Assembly (NCBI GenBank): GCA_030789695.1
Contig: CM061142.1
Span: 803,318,817 to 803,382,816 of the forward strand
DNA length: 64,000 nucleotides
Source of the DNA: Scilla litardierei
Lineage: Eukaryota; Streptophyta; Magnoliopsida; Asparagales; Asparagaceae
Direction of reading: 5' to 3'
Part shown: piece after piece, positions 23,262 to 34,467 of the stretch
Position numbering within the stretch: position 1 is the first letter of the stretch
Layout: each line of letters opens with the position of its first letter
Notes under the pieces: generated by a model
Told to the model about the DNA's origin: nothing
Database searches by the model: none
Seen by the model: the letters and a program-made list of their open reading frames with translations, nothing else
Position numbers and translations under genes: made by a program

Positions 23262-24950
23262 TCACTTGATGATGTGCATGGCCGCCTGGACTACGTTTAC
23301 CTTCTTTCCCTTGTCCGGATGCCTGGATGTCCCCTCCCCAGGAGCGGGATCGTCGGCGAAGTTCTTCAAGTGCCCCCGACTCACCAGCTTCTCTATGTCT
23401 TTCTTCAGATGCCAGCAGTCGTTGGTGTCTTGGCCATTGTCCTTGTGATATTTACAATATTTCTCTTCGTCTCTCCCACCTCTCTTCATCCTTGGAGGAG
23501 GCCGGTTCATGCGCCCCTCCTTCTGGGCATGTGCGAGGACAACGTCCGGGGCAATGTTCAGCTGGGTGTGCCGTGGTTCTTCCCTCCGCTGCTTTCCTCT
23601 GGCCTTCTTCTCCTGTCGATGCTCCTCCGAGCCGTGGCGCTCACTCTCGTCGTGCTTGGATCCTTGCTTGGTCCTTCTGTCGTCAACGGCGAAGGCCTCT
23701 TCTGTCAGCATGAAGTGCTCGGCCCGCGCCATGACCCCGGTGAGGTCCTTCGGAGGATCGTTGTGTAATGATTTCTTCAAACCCATGTGCCGTAATCCTT
23801 TCTTCAGGGCCGTCTTAACGACCAGCTTGGGACAGCTCTCCACGTTCAGTCGTTTCGTGTTGAAGCGATGCATGAAGTGCCTCAGGGATTCCCCGGGACC
23901 CTGCACGACATTGAATAAGAGTTCTGAGTCCGGCTTTACCTGTCGCCCGGCCATGAACTGCTTGCAGAACAACTGGGTGAGCTCCTCGAAGCTATCAATG
24001 GAGCGGTTGGGCAAGCTGTGGTACCATGTCCTCGTTGCTTTCCGGAGGGTGGAATAGAAACCCCTGCAGAGCAGGGTGTCGTCGGACCCCTGGAACGCCA
24101 TGACCCCCTCATAATCCATCACGTGGTCCGTGGGATCGCCCATGCCGTCGTACTTCTCCAACGTCGGCACCTTGAAACTTGAGGGCACCCGTGCCTCAGT
24201 TATCCTCCGGGTCAGGGGACATCGATCGCCATTAACGCCCCCCGGCCGCCCTCCTTCGCTTACCTCGTGATCGTCCAATCGCAATGGGGGGCAGGTTCAG
24301 GCTTGGCTGTCCCTTGTGTCCCCGCCAAACTGGGGGCATGGCTCGATCTGTGAGCGTCCCCTTTCTTGCTTCGGTATTCTCGCTTGTCCTGCTACACTCG
24401 GCGGGCACTTCCGCTCCGCTGGGACCGATCCCCCAAAGCCTGACGATCGTCCCGTCGGTGCTTGGACGAGCCTGGTCGTCTAGACGAGGCGGTCACCGAC
24501 TCGCCCTCTGTCTGCTCAAAGCACCTCCTGTTTCCCTCGCGAAACGAGGTGGGGGTGGGGGACCGCGCTGGGTTGAAGCCCGGCATGTGAATCACCACTC
24601 CAGGTTGGGCACCCCGTTCCCGTGGTCGGTGACTACGACGGACCGCATGGGTTGGTGACCCCCTCCCCAACGGTGGGCCTCATCCACCCCATCTCCCTGA
24701 ATGGGCGTGTTACCGACGAGTTGTTGAATTGTTGCGACCAACGTCTGGATGTTGGCGTTGGTCTCTTAGGTGAAGGTGCGGAGCTGTTCCTGGGTGACCG
24801 ATCGGGACTCGCCTGTCCACTCAGTTGTGCGGCTGAGCTGGTTCTCGGGGGAATGTAATCTCCCTCCTCTTGGATGGAAGGCATGCGCCCCGCGCCATTG
24901 CAGATGGGTTCCATTCCGGTGGTTCGATGTGGGCTTGCTTCGGTTCCCAC
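23262..24950 (-). pseudogene. Gag of the Tat-lineage element
   Basis: The main frame (23262-24284, 340 aa) matches the Tat-type retrotransposon gag: FKVPTLEKYDGMGDPTDHVM, then TWYHSLPNRSIDSFEELTQL, and a C-terminal CKYHKDNGQDTNDCWHLK segment, the C-H-rich motif used by Tat gags in place of a standard knuckle. An upstream piece in the same frame (24633-24950) has the low-complexity SPRNSSAPSPKRP stretch of Tat gag N-termini. Between 24284 and 24633 the coding signal moves to another frame (24392-24670), so there is at least one frameshift. Gag ends with a TGA at 23262 and no protease follows. Confidence 0.85.
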
Positions 24951-24961
24951 AGACGACGTCA
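24944..24961 (-). promoter_or_regulatory. PBS-like sequence of the Tat-lineage element
   Basis: The minus strand reads TGACGTCGTCTGTGGGAA two bases after the LTR end. It differs at two positions from TGGCGCCGTCTGTGGGAA, which is common at this place in Tat/Retand elements. The priming tRNA is not assigned. Confidence 0.55.
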
Positions 24962-24963
24962 GA

Positions 24964-25896
24964 TGTTTACGGGTGTTTTCTCACCACTGAATCGTTGACC
25001 GAGGACTGTACGGTCAACGTGGTCAAGGGGTCGGTTGAGATCCATTGGGCACACCGAGCACACGTGCGCTAGGCGTGGGTCGGAGGTGGAGTCGAGGTCG
25101 AGCGTGAGGTTTGAACGGAGTGTCGACCCTCGGCTGAAGCAGAGCGGAGGGGAAGCATCGGCTCTGCGAGTAGGCTCGGCCTCGGTTGGACGTGCGTCAT
25201 GGGGAAGCCTCGGCGCTTCATTTGCTGCTCGGTCTTTGGTCGGTTGCCACACCTGCAAGCAGCAGGGGCTATCGCCCGGTGCTGAGGGGTAGCCTCGACA
25301 CCTCAGTCAGCTTCTTCCTGAATAGACGAGAAACTCGTCAGGGTGGCCGGACCTTGGTTCCGACCAAATCTCCTCCGATGCCTAAGTCAGATCAAAGTCT
25401 GAAGAGCATCGGCAGGGTAGGTATGACTCGAGAGGAGGTCGATACGCTGACCCTCGGCACAAGCAGGGGGAGGGATAGAAATGGCGAAAACCAAAATCGT
25501 TGATGGAATACCTCAGATCTGGATACCTGGGATTTTATCCCCTTCTTAGTCATCCTCCGGTCCTTTTATGGGGTCTCTGCCACGATTGCCCCCGATCCAC
25601 GTCCTCCGTCCTCCTCCTTTCATACCCCCGCGATCCGCCTCCTTCCCTGCCTTACGTGCATCATGGTGAGGCGTTTATTAACGGGCCTCTTAATGGTCAT
25701 TAAGGGGCCGCTGATTCGAGGGAACGGCTATTTCTGAGGAGCACGAGCTGATCGTGCATCCCCGGGAGCAGACTGGTCCGGCTTCGATTTTTATCCGTGG
25801 GCCTCGTCAGGCGGGCCCAATCTCGCTCGTGGGCTTCCCATTCATGGTCGGGCCTCGGGTCTCTGCTTCTTGGGCCTCTCCAAAACAATCGTATCA
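24964..25896 (-). repeat. 5' LTR of the Tat-lineage element
   Basis: It starts TGTTTACGGG and ends CAATCGTATCA on the plus strand, and is paired with 9241-10171. Differences from the partner include substitutions and small indels throughout, more than between the copia 1 LTRs, consistent with an older insertion. Confidence 0.88.
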
Positions 25897-25901
25897 TATT
25901 C

Positions 25902-25957
25902 ACATGGACCGATGGACAAAAATTAAAAAGGTTTTTCAAGCAGAAAAATGAGCCAAA
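25902..25957. other. Short piece of interrupted host sequence between two nested composites
   Basis: It lies between the TATTC duplication of the Tat element and the left LTR of copia 2. It includes the left CCAAA duplication of copia 2 (25953-25957). Confidence 0.6.
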
Positions 25958-26103
25958 TTTTATGAATCAACTGCTGGGGGAGGAACCCCCAGCCCTTTAT
26001 TTATAGGAATGGTAGGAGAGTAGAAAGATAGAATACATAGATATGGGCGTATCTCTAAGATACCCGCAATCCTAACCGACTCTGGTTATTTCCATTCACA
26101 ACA
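25958..26103 (-). repeat. 3' LTR of copia element 2 (146 bp)
   Basis: Near-identical to 40844-40989. A minus-strand TATA box, TATAAATA, lies at 25998-26005. On the minus strand the LTR runs from TGTTGTGAATG to GATTCATAAAA, so its 3' end is AA and not CA. Confidence 0.88.
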
Positions 26104-26112
26104 CTCCCCCTT
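26104..26112 (-). promoter_or_regulatory. Polypurine tract of copia element 2
   Basis: The minus strand reads AAGGGGGAG directly before the LTR start TGTTGTG. Two further copies of AGGGGGAGTT lie at 26295-26308 and 26470-26484. Confidence 0.8.
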
Positions 26113-26490
26113 AACCAGCCATAGGTGTGGACTCTGCTCAAGGGTACTTCGGGATTCTGAGCGTAATAAGAATCTCACATGGGGTGGATACTTCAGGATC
26201 CTGAGTTGGTGAGGTTTACCTCGTTAAAACCTTTAGCTATGGAAAACCCTGTGGGAGAAAACATAGTTAAGGAAAAAGAGTACAAACGCTCTTTAACTCC
26301 CCCTGATTCGTACAATTGACTCTGCTCATGAATACTTCTGGATTCTGAGCGTCACAGAGGGGTGGATACTTCAGGATCCAGAGTTGATGTGATTTGCCTC
26401 GTTAAAACCTTTGGCTATGGAAAACCCAATGGGAAAACCATAGCTAAGGGAAAAGAGTACAAATTCCCTCAACTCCCCCTGATCTGTAAA
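26113..26490 (-). repeat. Two-copy direct repeat in the 3' region of copia element 2
   Basis: Segments at about 26130-26310 and 26315-26490 repeat the same order of motifs: GACTCTGCTCA, GATTCTGAGCGT, GGTGGATACTTCAGGATCC, CCTCGTTAAAACCTTT, GGAAAACCC, AAAAGAGTAC and AACTCCCCCTGAT. Each copy ends in a PPT-like sequence. Confidence 0.8.
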
Positions 26491-26639
26491 ATCTCTTAGG
26501 CTTTCAGATCTATTAGGCTTATCTCATCACTCCTATTTACAACATTCCGAAAATATGCACAGATTACAAAGATATCACAATTAAGCAGCTGCTGAATCCA
26601 GAAACTCTGGAGAGGTGTGCTAAGTATCGTCGCCTCTGA

Positions 26640-27201
26640 TATGGTCTTCAGACTATGCAGTCAGATCCACAATACCAGCCTCTATCCCAATCGTCACTGG
26701 GATGTGATGTACCAGCAGGCGCCCTCAAATACACCATTGGTGTGGTAAGGATCTCGGAATGATAGGATGATGTCGCCTTCATAAATTGCTTTGCAGATCT
26801 GCAATAGATGGCCATCCCACTGTAGGTATCCGTTCTGTGATTTCTCAGTATAGGGACTGGATCTGAAACCTGCATTTGTATGAACATTGGAGGATGATAC
26901 TTCATTTTGTAAGTCCGAATCTTTTGACCCTTGGAGGAAGCGCGGAAGGCTTAACTCCGGTCTAATTACCCTTTTAGGTGCCAACTATCTCTGGATAATG
27001 AGTTTACTGCAACTACTGTATCTGGACGCGTGCAGTTAGCCAGGAGTGCCTGATTGCACTGAGATAAGGGACTTTATGACCAGTTATATCCTCCCCCTCT
27101 TCCAGCGATCGAAAGGGTTGTTTTTGTACATCCATTAAGTATACTACCATAGGTGTATTTTGGATGACAATGGTCCCTTTAATTTCTCCAACGCGCTTCT
27201 G
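26640..27201 (-). pseudogene. RNase H and RT-end remnant of copia element 2
   Basis: Minus-strand frames at 26648-26984 keep a recognisable copia RNase H pattern: GYLQWDGH in one frame and CRSAKQFMKATSSYHSEIL in another, where functional copies read SWRSTKQ and TSSNHAEI. Frameshifts separate the pieces and catalytic acidic residues are not all present. The remnant continues on the other side of the MITE. Confidence 0.7.
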
Positions 27202-27209
27202 GGCGTATG

Positions 27210-27685
27210 CAAGGTTGTAAAAAACGCTAGGCGCTAGGCGTTCGGATTGCTAGCGCCTAGCGCCCAGAGCATTAATCGGGGATTAATCGGGGATTAATCG
27301 GCCTAGGCGGATTTGCATTTTTTAATTATTTTATTTATTTTTATATAATATATTTATGTTTATATATAAATATATATATATTATTTAAAATACATCAAAT
27401 ATTTAAACCATACTAAATCAGATCCAGGTTACCTACTTTAGAGTATTTGTGTGCAACAAAATAAAATTTAAAAGATACTCTTGTGCAATTAAGCCATTTA
27501 CCAAAAACGCCCAGACACCGCCCAGGAACCGTCCAGAGCGTCCAGACACCGCCCAGAACGATTAGGCGGCCGATTAATCCCAAAAACGCCCAGATTGACC
27601 GCCCAGGCCATACTCGGGGTGTTTAGTGGACGCCTAGCGCCTAGGCGCCGCCTAGGCGGCCGTCCAAGCCGATTTTTAGAACACT
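27210..27685. mobile_element. hAT-like MITE, 476 bp, 8-bp TSD GGCGTATG
   Basis: Flanked by GGCGTATG at 27202-27209 and 27686-27693. The ends are CAAGGTTGTAAAAAACG and, reverse complemented, AGTGTTCTAAAAATCG, so they form imperfect inverted repeats with a shared GTT-TAAAAA core. The arms are rich in GCCTAGGCG and its complement and could fold back; the centre (27320-27480) is AT-rich. An 8-bp TSD is typical of hAT transposons. There is no coding capacity. It sits in pol of copia 2 and is therefore younger than that element. Confidence 0.75.
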
Positions 27686-27693
27686 GGCGTATG

Positions 27694-28862
27694 TAACAGG
27701 ATTCTTATGAGCCATGACTCTATATTTGCCTAGGTCTTTTTATTTCATGTTTAAAAGTCAGGCTTGAACAGATATTTCGGTTTTCTATTCCGGAGATCCG
27801 ATGAGATTTTAGTTGTTTACAACTATGATCTCAAATCCTGCTCTTTGCTTAGATGCAAAGACAACCTTCAGTAGGAATCATTGCTTTGTCAAGCGATTCT
27901 CTTGGTTGTAGGTTATTTTCATTGTTTTTCTTCGATAGAATAGACGTCCCGAAGTCTATTCAGGCATTTAAGGAAATGTGGAAATTATCTTTACCAAGAT
28001 ATCCACGAAGGTATGCCGTCACAACATCCAATAACAGCATATCCATAATTTCCTTTGCCAAATCGTAAGGTATTCGCTTTTGATGACTTAGGGAGACTGA
28101 TGCATCATTTGTGTGACATGCTCATTATAATTTGTTCAATCCCTAGTTTCAGCGAAATTTTCCTTGGGATATAGGCTGTACCTTATAGCATACGATTTTA
28201 TATTTCTTTTTCTTATTTGTGCAATACTTTATTTTATCCACAGGTTTGACACCTTTTGGTGTCTGGGCTTCAGGTCCGAACATTTCACGTTTCATAAGTG
28301 AGTCCAGCTCATCTTTTATTGCCTCGTTCCACATTTTGGCCAATCTCTACGTTTGCCTTCTAGCAACGGAGTATGGAACGATAATTTATAAACATCATCA
28401 CTTTTGCGATGTGTATGGCAATGTGATACGTGAATACATTGTCGACAATTTATGTTCTATGTCCAACACCTCCACAGTACGTACAACATTTACTTTTCAA
28501 TTTCACTTTTTCCTGGCAATTCCTCTGCAGTGGATTCCGGGAAGGGTGAGGGTGTGGACATGAGCTCATTGTCATGTGGTAGTATTGTCTTAAGGTCTCC
28601 AGGAGTTTCTATCCTTGGAGCCTGGTGGTCTGCCTCTTTTCTGTTGAGGATCAGCCACTTCTGCTGCTGGTGGGTTGCATCCATTCTCGGGGATGTTAAT
28701 CCTAGCTGGAGTTTTTACAGCAGGGATGTGTGATCTGACAATCTTCTGGTTGTCAGTAAACGAATCCGGTAATCTATGAACTGTGTTCTGGATGTGTAAG
28801 ATCTTCAGGATCTCATCATCACATTGTTTTGTTACCGGATCGTAGTGGGTCAGACTTTTTGT
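27694..28862 (-). pseudogene. RT and linker remnant of copia element 2
   Basis: The minus-strand frame at 28149-28343 reads WNEAIKDELDSLMKREMFGP then GVKPVDKI, the start of a copia RT. Degenerate RT continues to about 27960 (YEETYSPV, DVVTAYL), with several stops. Upstream (28400-28862) the linker includes ENGCNPP in a broken frame and joins the integrase part beyond copia 3. The frame across the TTTGT duplication reads LTHYDP when copia 3 is removed. Confidence 0.75.
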
Positions 28863-29377
28863 TGTCGGATCCTGTCAAAACAACGATGTTAGGATCGAAT
28901 AAAAAAGTAGAGACTTACGCTTGCGTACACAGCACCGTAATCTCTGAACTTTGCCCTCGGATTAGCCACAACGGTCAGTACTTCTTCACGGAGGATCGAA
29001 GCAGCGTTTCACCGCCTAAATCTCTATTTAGAAGAGGATTTTAATGGAAGGGAGAAGAAGAACACAAGTTGCCTTATGCAAACTTATGGCATGGTTAGAT
29101 TAGTGTAAATGCCTTACCCTTGGGTCCTATTTATAGGCTTTAGGGGTAGTTATTGTAGGAAATAACTAAATATAAGCGTATTAGCCTATATTAGCACATT
29201 TACTTATCCTCTTCTTCATTCACTTATCAAGTGCCTTTATGCACTTATAAAGTGACTTTTTCCACTTATCGAGTGGTCCTTTTCACACGAGAGCACGCTT
29301 TCGTGCACGCGACATCTGAGGTCCGTATACCCTCATACATCCCCTCATGGGTGTATTCATGTCGTCCATATCCAACA
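28863..29377 (-). repeat. 3' LTR of copia element 3
   Basis: It starts TGTCGG and ends CCAACA on the plus strand. The TATA box (TATAAATA on the minus strand) is at 29128-29135. The same length as its partner, with few differences. Confidence 0.93.
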
Positions 29378-29391
29378 TCTCCCACTCACAC
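29378..29391 (-). promoter_or_regulatory. Polypurine tract of copia element 3
   Basis: The minus strand reads GTGAGTGGGAGA directly before the LTR start TGTTGG. Confidence 0.8.
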
Positions 29392-30389
29392 TTGAGGGGA
29401 TTGTAAGGAAACATCTTTTCCTTCAACTCTTCTGTTTATCATACCGAGAAATAGGCCGTGTGACCGTCATGCGCATAGAGTCCGCTGTTGTGCAGTTGTT
29501 AGAGATACACAACACCCCTCGAGGTGCAAAGTTGAGTAGATCAACACATGCTTTACCCTAAATTATTTCTTCATATTTCTTATACTTTATATTCAACAAT
29601 TGAATCCCATCTGGATTACAATTGGCTGGCCAGCTTTGAATCTTTAAAGTCCAAATGTGAATATGAAATTAATCTTCCTCTTCCTGCGATCCTTTCGATC
29701 TTGACTTGACTTGCTTTTCTAACATGCCCCGCCGGACCGAATTGACCATAGTCCATAAGCAACATGCTAAGATAGCAATCACCCAGTCAAATCTAAAGGA
29801 ACCAATCAGAGTCCATAAGGGTAACGAGTTAAGATCCATGTGGTCTTTGGGTCTCACATAATAGTAAACACAATTACTATTCTAACCCAATGGTCAAATG
29901 CATACGTAGTATGAATACGTATTACAACATCACTCCTTTCCCAGGGAGCGTATGTCTTAATGATGTTGTAAGGATGATGATCAGACACCACAATTTCTGA
30001 TTTTGAGTCCCTTTTACTACTCAAATAATCTTCTGGACCCACATCCCGCATAAGACAGATAGAATTTAAGAATCCTCTTAGGTCTTTTGTAAGCATCCAT
30101 ATGATGCAGATCTTTCATACGACCATTTTTTTAAGTCATGACTCTAAATCATCCATCTGACGATTTTGACTTTAAACAGGTCTCATCTTTATTTTATCCG
30201 TCTAATATAATAAAGGCGGTTGCTCATATGAGAGAGCCAACCTCAATCTGTCCGACATACTAGAAAATAAAGCTGAGATTTTAAAATGTACACAAACATT
30301 TTCTAGAAACTCATATGCAATGTTGAAAAGAACTTATTCTTTTATTAAATTTGATCTTTTACAGACATGGGAATTTACATTAGTACAAC
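29392..30389. other. 3' untranslated region of copia element 3
   Basis: One kilobase between the pol stop and the PPT. A 62-aa minus-strand frame at 29669-29857 has a hydrophobic stretch (FRFDWVIAILACCLW) but no start context or family resemblance. I see no other signal. Confidence 0.5.
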
Positions 30390-33300
30390 TCAGCTCTTAC
30401 GCAATCCTTGAGATGATAAGTGTTTGTAAAACACATCTCTGGGGATCGCCTTCGTAAGCGGATCTGCTATCATCTCATGCGTAGATATGTACCTTATGTC
30501 TACCTTCTTGGTCTTATCATAGTCTTTTGCAAATTTGTAGCGGATATCAATGTGTTTGGTCTTACAATGGAATTTTGGATCTTTGACATAGGCTATAGAT
30601 GCTTGACTGTCACTGTGTATTGGTACAGCACCTGAGTCACTTGCATCAATTAGCATGTCTAAGAATTTCCTAAGCCAAACAGCCTCTTGGACTGCCATGC
30701 TAAATGCTACAAACTCGACTTCCATAGTTGAAAGTACGATGCAGGATTGTTTCTTGCTACTCCAGGATATTGCATCAGATCCGAGTAGAAAAACATATCC
30801 TGAGGTCGATCGTCGCTCATCGAGATCACCCGCCCAATCAGCATCAGTGTAGCCTTCGAGCCTCAAGGCATCTCCTTGATAGCATAAAGCATAGTCTGCA
30901 GTTCCTTTAAGATACCGCATTATCCTCTTAATCGCTTTCCAGTGTACTTGCACTGGATTGGATTGGTAACGACTTACCATTCCAACGGCAAAATAGATGT
31001 CCGGTCTTGTACACATCATAGCGTACATATGACTACCAACTGCACTGGAATATGGAACTTTTTTCATAATTTCCTTTTCCTTTTGGTTCTTTGGACACGA
31101 TTTCAGACATAAATTATCGCATTTGCTTATAGGAGTATCAATGGACTTGCAGTCCTGCATATTAAAATGTTTTAGAACCTTCTTTATATAAGTCTCTTGT
31201 GAAAGAGAAAGAAGTTTCTTCGAACGATTCCTTGAAATTTTAACTCCAAGGATATATGTGGCTTCTCCCATGTCTTTCATCTCAAAAACTGATGAAAGCC
31301 AAGCCTTGATATCCATCACAAAGCCCTTGTCATTTTCGGCTATTAAAATGTCATCTACGTATAGAGACATAATAACATACTTGCTTTTAATCCTCTTGAT
31401 ATATACACAGTTATCTTCATCAAGCATGGTAAAACCATTTGATAAGACAACTTCTTGAAATCGTATATACCATTGCCTCGAGGATTGTTTAAGACCATAT
31501 ATGGACTTACGAAGTTTACAAACCTTATGTTCGTTTCCTTCTTTTACGAACCTTGTTGGTTGTTCCATATAGATCTCCTCGTCCAATTCTCCATTGAGAA
31601 AGGCAGTCTTTACATTCATCTGATGTAATTCGAGGTCTAAGCAAGCTACTATAGCCAGAATCAGACGAATCGAGGTAAAACGAACAACAGGTGAGAAGGT
31701 CTCTTCATAGTCTATCCCTTCCTGTTGCGTAAAACCTTTCGCGACAAGGCGAGCTTTATATCTGTCTATAGAGCCATCAGCCTTATGCTTGATCTTGAGA
31801 ACCCATTTGTTCCCAATAGCTCTACGTCCTCTGGGTAAGTCAACTAAGTCCCAGACTTGGTTAACTTTCATGGATTCCAACTCCTCCTTAATCGCTTCCA
31901 TCCATTTGTCTTTTGCAGGGCATGATACGACCTGTTTGAAAGTGTCAGGCTCGTCATCATCTTGTAGTAAAGTCATAAAGGTTTGCGGGAACTTAGAGGA
32001 GCCAACCTTGTATGACTACTACGTCGTATTTGAGATTCTTCAAGTCTTTGTTGACTCGAATTTAGATCAATTCTAATATCACTCCCACTTGGAATATCGT
32101 TAGAAATGCTCCCACTTGGATCATTATTCCCGTATGGAATAGGATTAGCGTCATTCGTATCATCCATTGGTGAAGTTTGAAACGTATTTTCGTCTTCACC
32201 AAGAATTCTCCCACTCGAATGAGGTAATCCTTCTTGATCATTAATCTCAAATAGAGATAAGTCTTGACTTATCTCGCCCTGTCTTGGAAACTCGTTTTCC
32301 AAGAAAGTGACATCCCTCGACTAAAATTCAATTAGACCTCCATTGTCTTCCTGGCCAATGAAAACATAACCTTTGGAGTTTTCTGTGTATCATATAAAGA
32401 TACATTTCTTTTCCCGTGGCCCAAGTTTGCCATACTTATGGGAGGAAATATGTGCGTAGGATGCACATCCCCAAGGTTTTAAAATGTTTAAGTCAGGAGA
32501 CCTTTGGTTCCACAACTCATAAGGAGTGGAGCTAACTGATTTCGAGGGTACGCGGTTTAAGATGAAAGCGGGCGTCAATAATGCATCACCCCAAAAGGTG
32601 ATTGGCAAGTTAGCTTGCGCCATCATTGAACGGACCATTTCCATTAAAGTCCTATTCCTCCTTTCTGCAACACCATTTTGTTGCGGAGTATAAGGCATAG
32701 TTACCTGATGAACTATGCCTCTTTCATCACAAAGTTCCTTAAAACTTACCGATTGATATTCACCGCCTCTATCGGTTTGTAAGACCTTAATCTTGCGATC
32801 TAATTGATTTTTCACCAAACTCATATAGTTTTTAAAGCATGTTAATGCTTCACTTTTGTGGGATATCAAATAGATATGACCGAATCGGGAGAAGTCATCA
32901 ATAAAAGTGATGAAATAGGACTTCCCGCGTCTTGTCTTGACATTCATCGGACCACATATGTCCGAATGGATGAGCTATAATGGAACCTCGGCCCTTGTGC
33001 CGGTTCCAAACGGCCTGCGACAAGATTTCCCTACAAGGCAATGTTCGCAGGTCGACATATCGACCTTTGAAACATTGGATAGAAGGCCACGTTTGGCAAG
33101 TCTATCCATACACGTTGGTCCAATGTGACCAAGCCTTGCATGCCAACAAATTATATCTGACTCATAAGTCGAAGAATTTGCAACAAGGAAATTTTCATTA
33201 CAAAATGAGGAATCATACATTGTATTTAATACAATAAATCCTTTAAATACATACCCAGTACCAATTAAAGAATTATTACAAAACAAGTCCACTTTACAAT

Positions 33301-34467
33301 CATGAAAAAACCAACTATAACCAAGACCCATTAAAACGACCACAGAAATAATATTCCTTCGAATATCTGGAGCGAAGAGAACATCATGAAGTAGGATAGT
33401 GCGGCCGTTGTCCAGGACGAGCTTGCACATCCCAACGCCTTTCACTTCAACACGTGTGTTGTTTCCTACATAGATCCACTTCGTTCCTTAGGGTATCCGA
33501 TGATACTCCACGAAGGACCGTCTGTCCCTTGCTATGTGGTCGGTGGCACCTGAATCAATTATCCAAAATGGATTAGATTCCACAAGAAATATTGAACTAG
33601 AAACACATATGTAACTAGTATAATTACAAGTTACCTCGTCGCCTCCACCCGTACACGAACGAGCATAGTGACCGAACTTGTTGCACTTGAAGCACTTGAT
33701 CTTCTTCAAGTCTTTCTTCTTGTGACATTTCTTGTGCCCACCCTTATGTTTGGGTTTCTTGGTAGACTCAGGTTGCTTGTTACGTTCATTAGTAAACTTC
33801 GAACGATTTTTCCGTGTCTTTCCTCCGTGTGAGGAACTGGCAACCATGTGCACTTCTGCACTAGGCTTGGCGGCCGCAAGCCGCTCTTCCTCTAAGTCGA
33901 TGTGCTTTGAAACATCGTTGAAGTTCTTGATGCTCTCATTTTGGGTGAGATGCATCTTCATTTGGTCCCACCCATTTGGTAGGAAACATATGACTGCTTG
34001 GATTTGTTGCTCATCAGTGAGCACATGACCTACATCCTTTAACTCTGAGATTAGATTCGCCATATGTCGCAGTGATCTGGACATTTCTTGTATGAATCAA
34101 ATCTTATAGTTAAAGAACGAAGTTTGGACACCGAGGTGCCACCAAACTTCTCCTCAAGCTTGGACCATATGTCCATGGCTAGGTCATGCTCCCGGAAGAT
34201 GCGCATTATGTCATCGGCCATACTGGACAATAACGTAATGCGAGCTATCTTGTTCTTCCGAGACCAAGCATCAAAAGCTTCCTTGTCTCGTCTGTGTTGG
34301 GCCGTAGTGCCCAACTCAGGTTCAATCATTTTGTTCTTCAGAGTTTCAAGCACGTCTTGCTCCTCTAGAACATATTGTATCTTTATGGACCATAGTTTGT
34401 AATTATCGCCGTTGAGTTTTTCACCTTTGTTCAACTCAGCGACGATGTTTTTAGCGGCAGAAGACAT
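30390..34467 (-). pseudogene. Gag-pol polyprotein of copia element 3, broken in several places
   Basis: The start ATG at 34467 gives MSSAAKNIVAEL. The gag frame (34051-34467) is followed after a frameshift near 34060 by a second gag part with a zinc knuckle CFKCNKFGHYARSC (about 33650-33690) and the protease motif IDSGATDHIA (about 33515-33550). Stops lie at 33488-33490, 32975-32977 and 32390-32392. Integrase (32390-33130) has HARLGHIG, FIDDFSRFGH, TDRGGEY and TPQQNGVAERRNRTLMEM. A second frameshift near 31975 leads into RT (MNVKTAFLNG, YVDDILIAEND) and RNase H (GYTDADWAGD, STMEVEF), open from 31976 to 30390. The RNase H motif has VEF where AEY is usual. The enzyme core looks nearly intact. 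Confidence 0.93.

Larger units (their letters stand above)
9241..25896 (-). mobile_element. Tat-lineage Ty3 element with gag and an antisense gene but no pol; TSD TATTC
   Basis: Two LTRs of about 932 bp (9241-10171 and 24964-25896) bound the element, with perfect TATTC duplications at 9236-9240 and 25897-25901. Transcription is on the minus strand: 5' LTR at right, PBS-like sequence at 24944-24961, gag at 23262-24950, tandem repeats at 22066-23035, then an antisense gene on the plus strand (10531-12584), a PPT and the 3' LTR. Protease, RT, RNase H and integrase are absent. Without the nested copia 1 (12644-21661) the element is about 7.6 kb. The architecture fits a non-autonomous Tat element with an additional antisense ORF, as described for this lineage. 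Confidence 0.85.

Noticed and set aside
23238..24057. Plus-strand frames of 105-182 aa
   Set aside because: Antisense to the Tat gag, which has clear gag motifs on the minus strand.
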